From the NCBI RefSeq assembly GCF_036336025.1, contig NZ_JAYKKE010000002.1, positions 175,364-239,363 on the forward strand: a stretch of DNA of 64,000 bases, written 5' to 3'. The stretch's first letter is position 1, and each line of letters begins with the position of its first letter. The notes under the pieces were generated by a model that was given only the letters and a program-made list of their open reading frames with translations, did not search any database and was not told where the DNA came from. The position numbers were made by a program, and so were the translations under genes. This DNA comes from Stomatohabitans albus (GTDB taxonomy: Bacteria > Actinomycetota > Nitriliruptoria > Euzebyales > Euzebyaceae). Below are positions 36,178 through 44,690 of this stretch, one piece after another.

Positions 36178-37002
36178 TTACTTGCAGAGTAGGGCACTGA
36201 CGTCGTCTAAGGACCGTGGGCGCCATGACGGGTCTACCTTGCCTGCATCGGCGAGCCGTTTAGCCAACTTTAATGGCCAAGGTATTTGAAGTCTGGTCCG
36301 ATTAATTAATTCTTCGTCGCTCAGCAAATCAACAGGATCACCCACAATGGTCTGTTTGTCGAGGACAATGATTGCGCGATCGGCCCATGTCAGGATCATA
36401 TCTAGGTCGTGGGTACTCATTGCAACCGTTGTATTGGCGGCTTCTAGGCGTTCGAGTGCGGCCAACATTTCAGAGACGGCATCAGGGTCCATGCCGGCTG
36501 TTGGCTCGTCAAGCATCAAGATACAAGGGCGCATTGCTACGGCACCGGCACAAGCGACACGTTTACGTTCGCCATATGAAAGCTGATGCGTAGGACGTTC
36601 AGCAAGATGGGTTACGCCCATTAGCGCGAGCGCTTCTTCTACTCGCGCCCTTGCATCTTCCTCAGATAGACCCTGGTTGACTGGTCCAAAGCTGACGTCT
36701 CGATACACATCAGCACTAAAGAGCTGGTCATCAGGGTTTTGAAGGACGAGTTGCACCACAGAGCGGTGAGCATTTAATCCCTTGCTGTTGTATTTGAGTG
36801 GTACACCATCAACGAGGACATGCCCTGATTTGGGTTTAATTGCGCCCGAAAGGGCGCGCATCAACGTTGTTTTACCGCTTCCATTGGCCCCAAGGATGGC
36901 GGTTCGTTTTCCAGGCGAGATATCAATGGATACGTCGTTCAGTACTTGATGGTCGCCATGATTTACCACAATATGTTCACAAGAGAGATGTTGATGGGCC
37001 AT
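36178..37002 (-). CDS. cbiO: Cobalt ECF transporter ATPase CbiO
   Basis: A 274-residue ABC ATPase. Walker A is GANGSGKT (near 39-46), the signature LSYGERKR, and Walker B CILMLDEPTAGMD. The NPDDQLFSADV Q-loop segment is typical of ECF energising subunits. It drives the CbiM/CbiN/CbiQ membrane module encoded directly upstream on the same strand. Cobalt rather than nickel is assumed from the CbiMNQO arrangement; nickel cannot be excluded. Confidence 0.92.
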   Translation of the reverse strand: MAHQHLSCEHIVVNHGDHQVLNDVSIDISPGKRTAILGANGSGKTTLMRALSGAIKPKSGHVLVDGVPLKYNSKGLNAHRSVVQLVLQNPDDQLFSADVYRDVSFGPVNQGLSEEDARARVEEALALMGVTHLAERPTHQLSYGERKRVACAGAVAMRPCILMLDEPTAGMDPDAVSEMLAALERLEAANTTVAMSTHDLDMILTWADRAIIVLDKQTIVGDPVDLLSDEELINRTRLQIPWPLKLAKRLADAGKVDPSWRPRSLDDVSALLCK

Positions 37003-37004
37003 GG

Positions 37005-37790
37005 TTATCCTCCCGCCATGACATAATTACTTGCCAATCCTATGGCAAGGAGTACCGCAATGAGCAGGAATGATGCGGCCACGAACCGGGGTGAATGATG
37101 TAATTTTACGCCTAATGTGGTCAGGTCGTTGACATAGCCACGCCCCGCAAGCCCTTCACTTTTACGCATAGCGGAATCAATAGATCGAACAAATGCAGTA
37201 CCCATCAATGCCGAACTGGAATGGATGGTGCGTTTCCATGTGGAATGGCCAAGGCGGGCAGCTTGGGCTTCACCGATGGTGGCTACTGTTCCGGCCAGTC
37301 CAAAGATCATTTGGTACATCAGCATTGAAATATCTACTGCTGGAGCAGGAATCCCGATACGGCGCATTGCCGCAAGTAAGTCAACCATTGGGGTGGTGAC
37401 TGCCAAGAGCATGAGCGACATGGTGCCAGATACCCCGTGAGCAGCGACGTCGATGGCTTTCAACAGCCCTTCTTTCGTGATGTTGATCGGACCGAGGCTT
37501 GCGATCACGGTTCCTATTGGGTTGTCCCCAAGTTCGATGGCAATTGGAATACCACCTATCAACAGGAATGTTGCGGGTGCCAGGGCACTGAGGACCACCA
37601 TCTTGGGATGAAGCCGTCCTGGGCCAAGCATCAGGGCCATTACCACGAGCACGATAAGCAAGCTGGTTGGCCATGCAGGGGTTACTAAGGCAACTAATAC
37701 CAGGCCTACTGAGAGCAATACTTTGTCGCCTACGGCGCGACGCCGCCAGGGGCTTGCCCAAGCGGCGTCATCAAAACCATGATCATGCAT
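37005..37790 (-). CDS. cbiQ: Cobalt ECF transporter transmembrane protein CbiQ
   Basis: A 261-residue membrane T-component with about five hydrophobic segments. The cytoplasmic coupling helix region has SAMRKSEGLAGRGY, carrying the Ala-Arg-Gly type motif that contacts the ATPase. The N-terminus has a short charged stretch containing HDHGFDD. Only two bases separate it from cbiO. Confidence 0.9.
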   Translation of the reverse strand: MHDHGFDDAAWASPWRRRAVGDKVLLSVGLVLVALVTPAWPTSLLIVLVVMALMLGPGRLHPKMVVLSALAPATFLLIGGIPIAIELGDNPIGTVIASLGPINITKEGLLKAIDVAAHGVSGTMSLMLLAVTTPMVDLLAAMRRIGIPAPAVDISMLMYQMIFGLAGTVATIGEAQAARLGHSTWKRTIHSSSALMGTAFVRSIDSAMRKSEGLAGRGYVNDLTTLGVKLHHSPRFVAASFLLIAVLLAIGLASNYVMAGG

Positions 37791-37799
37791 GGTTTACCT

Positions 37800-38153
37800 T
37801 TATGATTCCGTCTTTTTTGCAGATGGCTCCTGCTCACGACGTTGCACAGTACGACCACGAAGGTTGCCAATCATAAATCCGAATAGACCGGCACCAATTG
37901 CGGCTTGCGTTGCAAATAGCCCTGACTCGATTTCACCACTGTTGAGCTCAATCAATGGATTAAACCAAGGCTCAACACCATTTTCTTCTAACTTTTCAGT
38001 GACAATTGAGTCGGTGCCCCCAAAGGCTTCTCCTTCGGGTGCGTCGGATGTGTTCGCCATGAAAAAGGATCCTGCTGCAATGACAAAGATCACGATGATC
38101 AGCAGGACATTCGTCATGGTGCTGCCTTGAGATTGTGTGTTTGTATTAGACAT
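37800..38153 (-). CDS. cbiN: Cobalt transport protein CbiN
   Basis: A 117-residue protein with two membrane helices (about residues 14-33 and 80-98) and an extracellular loop containing [21 protein letters not shown]. This is the CbiN layout, a small subunit needed for metal loading of CbiM. ATG 38153 is preferred to GTG 38165 because the family N-terminus is short. It overlaps the cbiM stop by eight bases. Confidence 0.88.
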   Translation of the reverse strand: MSNTNTQSQGSTMTNVLLIIVIFVIAAGSFFMANTSDAPEGEAFGGTDSIVTEKLEENGVEPWFNPLIELNSGEIESGLFATQAAIGAGLFGFMIGNLRGRTVQRREQEPSAKKTES

Positions 38154-38838
38154 TGCTCGCACCACTTTGAAGCTTCTGTTCGGGGGTCATAAAAAGACCG
38201 ATACGGTTGAGCTGCGGCGCTGCAACCTGACTGAGGTACCTAAAGACAAGGACACCAATAAACCCTTCCATGATGGCCAGCGGGAGCTGTGAAACTGCGA
38301 AGATGCTCAAGAAGGTTTGTGCGGAACCCATGATGCCAGATGAGGCGTCTGGGTAGGCGATGGCAAGTTGGAAGCTGGTAACGACGTAGGTAATCAGATC
38401 AGCAAAAAACATGGCAAAAAAGACACGTACTGACCCGGGTGCAGCTTTGAGCAGCATATAAACGCCGTACCCTGCCCAGGGACCGGCGATACCCATGCTG
38501 AAGACATTCGCACCCAATGTCGTTAACCCGCCATGGGCTAACAAAATGGCCTGGAAGATGAGGACAATGGTGCAGAGAAAAGCCATAACTGGTGGCTTAA
38601 ATAACACCGCCCCCAGACCCGTACCGGTTGGGTGACTAGATGATCCAGTCACGCTTGGTAATTTGATCGCGCTCAACACGAATGTGAATGCACCAGCAGC
38701 TGCAAGGAGAAGTCGATTCTCCGGGCTTTTCTGGCTTTCTTTGATAACTTCACGCGCACCATGAATGACAAATGGTGCACTGGCGGCGTACCAAGCCGCA
38801 CAATGTACGACAGGTAAATAGCCTTCGGCAATATGCAT
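38146..38838 (-). CDS. cbiM: Cobalt transport substrate-specific protein CbiM
   Basis: A 230-residue membrane S-component starting [16 protein letters not shown], where the free N-terminus and following His bind the metal in this family. The open frame extends to 39003, but the extra 55 residues are unlike CbiM and GAAAGG precedes ATG 38838. About seven hydrophobic segments are present. It is the first gene of the minus-strand cbiMNQO operon. Its leader of about 165-250 bases is discussed separately. Confidence 0.9.
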   Translation of the reverse strand: MHIAEGYLPVVHCAAWYAASAPFVIHGAREVIKESQKSPENRLLLAAAGAFTFVLSAIKLPSVTGSSSHPTGTGLGAVLFKPPVMAFLCTIVLIFQAILLAHGGLTTLGANVFSMGIAGPWAGYGVYMLLKAAPGSVRVFFAMFFADLITYVVTSFQLAIAYPDASSGIMGSAQTFLSIFAVSQLPLAIMEGFIGVLVFRYLSQVAAPQLNRIGLFMTPEQKLQSGASNV

Positions 38839-39069
38839 AGCCGACCTTTCTGGAACGGCACATAATCCAATTCCAATGTGTATCTGATAGTACTCAGCAG
38901 GGCAGCTACTGGGGAGTAGTGGTGTTGGGCCGAACCAACTTGCATAACTGAAATTGGACCGCTGATCACTCCCTATCGTTACATGAATAAAAATGAATAG
39001 CAATCATTTATCACAAACGAGATGCGATAAATGGTGGGCCTTACTTAACTTTCTGTTGATATTTAACAA
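38839..39069 (-). promoter_or_regulatory. Leader and possible metal-regulator site of the cbi operon
   Basis: A gap of about 250 bases lies between the divergent cbiM and tetR genes. AAATGA-N7-TCATTT (38991-39009) is an AT-rich dyad similar in style to Fur/Zur boxes. Nearer cbiM the minus strand can form a GTTGG/CCAAC and a CTACT/AGTAG hairpin. I looked for a cobalamin or NiCo riboswitch and did not find the conserved cores. Confidence 0.3.
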
Positions 39070-39091
39070 ACATACATGTTAGTATGTATGT
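39056..39091 (+). promoter_or_regulatory. AcrR-type operator overlapping a leaderless promoter
   Basis: ACATACAT (39070-39077), six bases, ATGTATGT (39084-39091). TTGATA (39056-39061), an 18-base spacer, TAGTAT (39080-39085), then six bases and the ATG. The dyad covers the -10 box and start point, so binding would shut off tetR and the MFS exporter. Confidence 0.75.
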
Positions 39092-39700
39092 ATGAAACGA
39101 ACGGCAGAAGAAGCAGCTCAAACAAAACAAGCGCTCATGCGTTCAGCCCTATTCGTCTTTCAACAGCAGGGGTGGGTAGGCGCAACGTTTGAACAAATCG
39201 CTACACATGCGGGGGTCACTCGCGGTGCCCTCACCCATCACTTCAAACATAAGCAGGCATTGCTGATTGAGGCACTTGAGTGGGCCTGGAAACGCTACAG
39301 CACCCATCTCTTTGAGACGATCGAAGGGGGGAGTGCTGTTGAACAATTGACATCATTTATGAATACCTATGTTCAATTGCTCCAAGATGATGCTTGCTTT
39401 CAAGCGCTTGCCGCAACGAGTGTGCTTGTCGCCCCACAAGCCTTTGAAGTGACTGATACGAACAATCTTGATAAAGCCGACACCCTGACTGTCTGGCATG
39501 ACCGTATGGTCTCGATCATCAATGCCGAACACCCTCAAACGAATCACCCCTCAGCGCAAGCTATCGCCGGCGTACTCATTGCGCTCATACAAGGGTTCAC
39601 CGTTTCGGCGGCAACACGGCCAAGCGACCTTCCAGATCCTGTAGAACGTCCAGGTCTACTCCGTCAACTCATTACCGGAATCATGGGGCAGTGTGATTGA
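39092..39700 (+). CDS. TetR-family regulator, AcrR/TtgR-like
   Basis: A 202-residue repressor. Residues 1-60 are the TetR helix-turn-helix (IATHAGVTRGALTHHFKHKQAL), close in style to AcrR and TtgR. The C-terminal part is a helical ligand domain with no recognisable ligand specificity. The gene begins immediately after an AcrR-like palindrome. It overlaps the MFS exporter gene by eight bases, so both are likely under its own control. Confidence 0.88.
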   Translation: MKRTAEEAAQTKQALMRSALFVFQQQGWVGATFEQIATHAGVTRGALTHHFKHKQALLIEALEWAWKRYSTHLFETIEGGSAVEQLTSFMNTYVQLLQDDACFQALAATSVLVAPQAFEVTDTNNLDKADTLTVWHDRMVSIINAEHPQTNHPSAQAIAGVLIALIQGFTVSAATRPSDLPDPVERPGLLRQLITGIMGQCD

Positions 39701-40919
39701 TATGACTTCACGTACACAACCTGGCAATAGGCATGAACCGGCCAGTACCACCAAGCCTGTACACGCCTTGATTGTGGCGATTGCCGCCATTTTTACTGAT
39801 ATGCTCCTGAGTGGGCTTGCAGCCCCAATCTTGCCGCTTTTGCCGACCGTTGTTGATGCGGGGCCAGGATGGGCTGGCGTTCTATTTGCCTCTTACGCAT
39901 TCGCTATGGTGATCGCAACCGTGTACGCCGGTTGGATGGTCGATCGGTATGGACCGAAAACACCGTTATTAATCGGACTTATCGGCATGGGTCTCGCCAC
40001 GTTCTGTTTTGCACTCGGCGAACCGTTCTCTCTCTTACTTATCGCCAGGTTGGCCCAAGGGTTCTCCGGCGGTATTACATGGGTGGCTGCCCTCGCGCTC
40101 ATTGCAGCTACAACACCGTTACAACGTCGTGGCTCGGCCTTTGGTATTGCCATAGGAGCGAGCTCATTGGGGTTTTTAGTAGGGCCACCGCTGGCTGGGG
40201 TGATGGCCACAGTATGGGGGAGTGGATCACCATTTATCTTCGCTGGTTTGATTGCGATTATTGATGGTATCTTGCGCATTGTCCTGGTCAACGGCGTTGA
40301 GGTACCTGAGGATGACACAGGCGGGCCATTGGCTGTTCTCCGTGTCCCTGGGTCTTGGTCAATCATCATGATTGTGATCTGTGGGGCTGCACTACCAGCG
40401 TCGATTCAACCGGTGTTGCCACTTCATCTCCACATAGATGAACTTACCGTGGGCATGTTGTACGGCATCTCAGCGATAGCCGTCCTGGTCTTTAACCCAC
40501 TTGTTGGTTGGTTGACCGCCAAGGTACCGGTCAAATGGCTGGTGGGGTGTGGCGTGGTGGTGAGTGCCCTCGCCTTAGGTGTCCTTGGGTCAGGAACCGG
40601 GATTTGGGAAGTTGGAATCGCGATGGTCCTTGTCGGGTTATCAGGCGCACTATTGCTAACTCCGGCAACAACCTTGATCAGTGAGCAAGGAAAACACGCT
40701 CAACCACCAACACTGGGAGGAACATTCTCCCTCAATAACCTGGCCTATGGTGTTGGTATGGTGCTGGGGCCACTTCTCTCAGGCTTAGGTTCTCAAGACA
40801 CGGGATATTTCTACGCATTCTTAGGAACGAATGTGGTGATTACGGGCATCGGTGCCGTGGCTCTTTTCCGTCTTCCCCGATTAGCACAGTCACCATTGAA
40901 TAGAGTGCACGATCAGTAG
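39693..40919 (+). CDS. MFS multidrug-type efflux transporter
   Basis: A 408-residue major-facilitator protein with about 12 hydrophobic segments. The loop 2-3 motif appears as GWMVDRYGPKTPLLIG (near 85-100). GTG 39693 has GGGG at short spacing; ATG 39702 is an alternative. It is translationally coupled to the AcrR-like TetR gene, which suggests inducible drug or bile-type efflux. Substrate unknown. Confidence 0.85.
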   Translation: MIDMTSRTQPGNRHEPASTTKPVHALIVAIAAIFTDMLLSGLAAPILPLLPTVVDAGPGWAGVLFASYAFAMVIATVYAGWMVDRYGPKTPLLIGLIGMGLATFCFALGEPFSLLLIARLAQGFSGGITWVAALALIAATTPLQRRGSAFGIAIGASSLGFLVGPPLAGVMATVWGSGSPFIFAGLIAIIDGILRIVLVNGVEVPEDDTGGPLAVLRVPGSWSIIMIVICGAALPASIQPVLPLHLHIDELTVGMLYGISAIAVLVFNPLVGWLTAKVPVKWLVGCGVVVSALALGVLGSGTGIWEVGIAMVLVGLSGALLLTPATTLISEQGKHAQPPTLGGTFSLNNLAYGVGMVLGPLLSGLGSQDTGYFYAFLGTNVVITGIGAVALFRLPRLAQSPLNRVHDQ

Positions 40920-40935
40920 TTCTTCAAAAAAGTGG

Positions 40936-40972
40936 TTGACCCTACGCCAACGTCAGGGTTCACAGTAGCGTC
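40936..40972 (+). promoter_or_regulatory. MerR-type promoter with 19-bp spacer, probably leaderless
   Basis: TTGACC (40936-40941) is 19 bases from CACAGT (40961-40966), with ACCCT/AGGGT forming a dyad between them. Six bases after the -10 box is ATG 40973. A long spacer with an internal dyad is the hallmark of MerR-activated promoters. Confidence 0.6.
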
Positions 40973-41812
40973 ATGGACGATTACTGGATGCCACCAATTC
41001 GCTACACCCGCCAGCGACAAACAGAACAAGGGTTGAGCGTCGGCCAAACGGCGAATGCGGTTGGGGTAACCGTCCGTACCTTGCACCACTGGGACAAAAT
41101 CGGTCTGGTACGACCGAGCTATCGCAATCCCAATGGCTATCGCCGTTACACCGCAACGGATATTGCTCGTATACAGCGTATTGTCATTTACCGTGCGCTC
41201 GATGTGCCCCTTGATGAGATTCGACAGCTGCTTGATAGCCAAGCTGCGTACTCACCAAAAGCTGCACTCGAAAAACAACGCACGCGAGTGGTGCAAGAAA
41301 TCAAGCGATTGAAGCAATTGAAGAAAGGGCTAGAACGCATGATGAATGCACATGAACAAGGCTGGACGTTGACACCAGAACAACAAGCCTCCCTGTTTGG
41401 CGAGGATTGGGACCCGAACCTGATGACTGAAGCACACGAAACGTGGGGTGAAACGCCACAGTGGGCTGAATATATCGAAAAGGCACAAGGACGCACGGTA
41501 GAGGAGTGGAAAACCCTGGTAGACGCTGCGCGTGTACTTGAACGCAAACTCGTTGAGGCCTTTGATCGTGGCGTTGAACCTGGAACAGAAGAAGCAAACG
41601 CCCTTGCCCAACGGCATTTTGAACAATTCGGTGATTATTTCACTATTACAAGAAATATGCATGTCGTTCTCGGGCGTATGTATGAACAAGACCCGCGATA
41701 TGCGGCGTACTACAACAAGATTCGTCCTGGGTTGGCCTCGTGGCTCCGCCGTGTCATAGATGCATCAGCTCGAGCACAAGGTATCGACCCAGACCAGGCT
41801 ACCTGGGCGTAG
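40973..41812 (+). CDS. MerR-family regulator with TipAS antibiotic-binding domain
   Basis: A 279-residue protein. Residues 15-85 are a MerR winged helix (LSVGQTANAVGVTVRTLHHWDKIG starts it), and a coiled-coil dimer helix follows to about 125. Residues 130-279 are a TipAS domain, which in Streptomyces traps thiopeptides and activates the tip promoter. Its own promoter has the MerR layout, consistent with autoactivation. It follows the MFS exporter gene by 53 bases, so exporter induction by a bound drug is plausible but not shown. Confidence 0.9.
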   Translation: MDDYWMPPIRYTRQRQTEQGLSVGQTANAVGVTVRTLHHWDKIGLVRPSYRNPNGYRRYTATDIARIQRIVIYRALDVPLDEIRQLLDSQAAYSPKAALEKQRTRVVQEIKRLKQLKKGLERMMNAHEQGWTLTPEQQASLFGEDWDPNLMTEAHETWGETPQWAEYIEKAQGRTVEEWKTLVDAARVLERKLVEAFDRGVEPGTEEANALAQRHFEQFGDYFTITRNMHVVLGRMYEQDPRYAAYYNKIRPGLASWLRRVIDASARAQGIDPDQATWA

Positions 41813-41917
41813 TCTTCATCGACCTTTTACCTGCTGTATTCATTCACACACGAAAGTACGTTCTAGAGTCAACATGACTTTCTTTATTTACCCAATGCCG
41901 TACAGGAGCGTAGTGCT

Positions 41918-42415
41918 ATGAAAGCGTTAATCGTGTGTGAATCATGGTTTGGCAATGCCTACACGGTGGCTGAACATATTAGTCAAGGGCTTGGTGCCCA
42001 AAAGATTGACACGGCCATCGTGCGGGCACAAGATGCCCCAGATGTGGTGGGTGTGGAATATGACCTCCTCATTGTGGGTGCCCCAACCCATGGTGGAGGA
42101 CTCTCAACGCCATCTACCCGTGCGGATGCCATGAACGAGGGCGGAGATACTGGGGACATGGGCGTTAGTGAATGGCTGGATACAGTCACCATCGCTGAAA
42201 GTGTGAATGTTGCTGCCTTCACCACAATGGTCGATGATTCAGACACCGATCAAACGGCTGCCCACGCGATCGCTATCCGTATTTCCGAACGTTTTCCTGG
42301 CAAGTTTGTTGAGCTCAACCGATTTCTGGTTGAAGAATCACATGGTCCCTTAGCTTTTGGAGAAGGGGAGGCCGCAGGCACCTGGGGGCATTCTTTAGCT
42401 AATAGCTTGTACTAG
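41918..42415 (+). CDS. Flavodoxin-domain protein
   Basis: A 165-residue FMN-binding flavodoxin-like protein. The N-terminal phosphate loop lies in VCESWFGNAYTVAEHI (6-21), and APTHGGGLSTPSTR near 57-70 is the second FMN loop. No fused partner domain. CAGGAG precedes the start. Role not evident from neighbours; quinone or general reductase-type electron transfer is possible. Confidence 0.85.
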   Translation: MKALIVCESWFGNAYTVAEHISQGLGAQKIDTAIVRAQDAPDVVGVEYDLLIVGAPTHGGGLSTPSTRADAMNEGGDTGDMGVSEWLDTVTIAESVNVAAFTTMVDDSDTDQTAAHAIAIRISERFPGKFVELNRFLVEESHGPLAFGEGEAAGTWGHSLANSLY

Positions 42416-42447
42416 GTCATGACCGCTCTGCAGAGGGGCCACGTCCC

Positions 42448-43524
42448 CTATAATTCGTTGTGAATATAGGTGGTGAGGTGGCTTTTCATTGCGGTGGTGA
42501 AGGCATCAATATCGGCTGGCGTATGGGTAAAGGAGGTTACGAGCCGAATGACACCTGGAGCCCAGTGATCGTCATAGAACGTAAATCCATCATGGTGCAT
42601 GGCCGCTATCACCGGGGTTGGAACTTGACAAAAGACAATATTCGCTTGTGGGTCTCCGATAATGCTGATACCCGCTGTATCTGATAAGGCGTCACGAATT
42701 CGAGCAGCCATCGCATTGGCTTGGCGGGCATTGTTCAGCCACAGGTCATCGGTGATATAGGCCGTTAACTGGGCTGCTTGGTAGCGCATCTTTGAGAATA
42801 GATGTCCACCGCGTTTGTGGCGGTAAGCTAAATCCTTCTTGAGTGTGGGGTCAAAGGAGAGGACCGCATCAACGGTTGCCGCACCGTTCTTGGTGGCACC
42901 AAAGGCCAATACATCAACACCGGCTTTCCACGTCAATTCTGCAGGGGCGACATTCAGCGCAGCTACAGCATTGGCAAAACGCGCACCATCCATATGCACA
43001 CGTAGTCCGGCTTCATGTGCAATGGCACACAGCTCTCGAACTTCCTCAACGGTGTACACACTCCCCGTTTCTGTTGGCTGGGTAAGACTGAGGACTGCCG
43101 GTTGTACACAATGGATATTGCCAACGCGATCACGAACCGCATGGCGGAGAGCATCAGGATCAATCTTTGAGTTAGGTCCATCGACCAGCAAGATTTTTGC
43201 GCCATTGGTATAAAACTCGGGGGCGCCTGCTTCATCATTTGTAATATGCCCGTCTGGATGGCACAACACGGCACCCCAGGGTGGGGTAAGGACCGATAGG
43301 GCTAACCCGTTGGCGGCCGTTCCTGTTGCCACTGGGAACATATCGAGTGGATGATCAAACAAGGTGGCCAGCGCGGCCTCAGCCTCGGCGGTGTAGCTAT
43401 CTCGTCCATAGGGTGCAGTGTGTCCGCCATTTACGCGGGCCATCGCAATGATGATGTCAGGTGATACCCCTGCAGAATTATCAGAAATATAGGAACGTAA
43501 TACAGGAGAATCACCAAATGCCAT
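42448..43524 (-). CDS. Low-specificity threonine aldolase (beta-eliminating lyase family)
   Basis: A 358-residue PLP enzyme of fold I. The PLP lysine is in AFGATKNGAATVDAV (near 210), with HMDGARFANA upstream. It would cleave L-threonine or L-allo-threonine to glycine and acetaldehyde. No Shine-Dalgarno is seen; a TAGACT box lies eight bases before the ATG on the minus strand, so it may also be leaderless. A GGGG/CCCC dyad lies just beyond its 3' end. Confidence 0.87.
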   Translation of the reverse strand: MAFGDSPVLRSYISDNSAGVSPDIIIAMARVNGGHTAPYGRDSYTAEAEAALATLFDHPLDMFPVATGTAANGLALSVLTPPWGAVLCHPDGHITNDEAGAPEFYTNGAKILLVDGPNSKIDPDALRHAVRDRVGNIHCVQPAVLSLTQPTETGSVYTVEEVRELCAIAHEAGLRVHMDGARFANAVAALNVAPAELTWKAGVDVLAFGATKNGAATVDAVLSFDPTLKKDLAYRHKRGGHLFSKMRYQAAQLTAYITDDLWLNNARQANAMAARIRDALSDTAGISIIGDPQANIVFCQVPTPVIAAMHHDGFTFYDDHWAPGVIRLVTSFTHTPADIDAFTTAMKSHLTTYIHNEL

Positions 43525-43625
43525 GAGCAGGCAGTCTATCGTGGCCCTCAGATGATGTAACGGATGGTCACAGGTGGCCGGTCACATGAGGCATGGTTGT
43601 CGTACACGCCACATGGCCTGGTTAT

Positions 43626-44636
43626 CTACAGGGCGTTGACATCGACGATGATGCGGCCATGATGCTTCCCATCTAAGAGCTCGTGGGCGGTGTCTATCGC
43701 TTGGCTGAGCGGAACGGTGGTTGTCAGCTTATCGAGTTGGGCGGTGTCAACAGTGTCGGCCAATAGTGTCCATGCCTGTATGCGTGCCGGGTATGCGGTC
43801 ATGACCGAGTCAATACCGGCGAGGGTGACCCCACGCAAGATGAATGGCATGACCGTTGTTGATAATGCGGCACTTGCGGCCAATCCACAGGTGGTCACGG
43901 TGCCACCATAGATTGTTTGGGCGAGGGCATTGTGCAAGATCGTTCCACCCACCGTGTCAAGTACACCAGCCCAGCGTGTTTGTTGTAACGGGGGGCCATC
44001 ATTCGTGAGTTCATCACGACCAATGACTTGGGATGCCCCCAAGCCTTCCAAATAGGCGCCATACTGTGTAGCCCGTCCGGTAAGGGCAGCAACCGAATGG
44101 CCAAGGGCGTTTAACACCATAATGGCGATGGATCCCACCCCACCAGTCGCGCCGGTTACGAGTACGGGTCGGTCGTTGCTACTGGATAAGCCTGCGGCCT
44201 GAAGGCGAGCAATGGAGAGGGCAGCCGTATAGCCGGCCGTACCGATTGCGGCAGCCTGTGCTAGGGAGAATTGGTCTGGAATACGAATGAGATAGTCACC
44301 AGATACCACCGCACGTTGGGCAAGTCCTCCATGCTGCGTTTCAGATAGCCCAGTGCCATTCAGTACAACACGATCACCAGGTTTCCACCGAGAATCTGTT
44401 GATGACTGGACCACTCCGACAACATCAATCCCCGCAACGAGGGGGAAGGCTTTTACGACCCGAGGCTGTCCGGTTAGCACGAGGGCATCTTTGTAGTTAA
44501 TGGTCGAATAGGCTACATCAATGACTACAGGCCCCGGCATAAAGAACGACTCGTTCACATCCTCAAGTTCCACCAGATTTGGGGTCGCCGGAGACGTCGA
44601 TGATGCTGGTTGACGAATAATGATGGTACGTGCCAT
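43626..44636 (-). CDS. acuI: MDR-family NADPH oxidoreductase, AcuI/YhdH (acrylyl-CoA reductase) type
   Basis: A 336-residue zinc-free medium-chain dehydrogenase/reductase. YSTINYKDALVLTGQPRV near the N-terminus and the nucleotide motif VTGATGGVGSIAIMVLNALGH match the YhdH/AcuI group. The upstream part of the open frame (to 44669) lacks a start signal, and the -10 box TACCGT lies six bases before ATG 44636. The substrate is assumed from the family; it may simply be a quinone or enone reductase. Confidence 0.83.
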   Translation of the reverse strand: MARTIIIRQPASSTSPATPNLVELEDVNESFFMPGPVVIDVAYSTINYKDALVLTGQPRVVKAFPLVAGIDVVGVVQSSTDSRWKPGDRVVLNGTGLSETQHGGLAQRAVVSGDYLIRIPDQFSLAQAAAIGTAGYTAALSIARLQAAGLSSSNDRPVLVTGATGGVGSIAIMVLNALGHSVAALTGRATQYGAYLEGLGASQVIGRDELTNDGPPLQQTRWAGVLDTVGGTILHNALAQTIYGGTVTTCGLAASAALSTTVMPFILRGVTLAGIDSVMTAYPARIQAWTLLADTVDTAQLDKLTTTVPLSQAIDTAHELLDGKHHGRIIVDVNAL

Positions 44637-44648
44637 GCCATTACGGTA
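44637..44648 (-). promoter_or_regulatory. Probable leaderless promoter of acuI
   Basis: On the minus strand TACCGT (44643-44648), six bases, ATG 44636. No ribosome-binding site. Confidence 0.45.
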
Positions 44649-44690
44649 GCGCAATGTGTGGGGCACCAAGTGGGGCGTTCATGGGATTCC

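Noticed and set aside
38839..39003. N-terminal extension of cbiM
   Set aside because: The family needs a free MHI N-terminus for metal binding; the 55 upstream residues are unlike CbiM and a ribosome-binding site precedes 38838.
38839..39060. Cobalamin or NiCo riboswitch before cbiM
   Set aside because: Leader length and gene function fit, but I could not find the conserved cores on the minus strand. Kept only as an unassigned leader.
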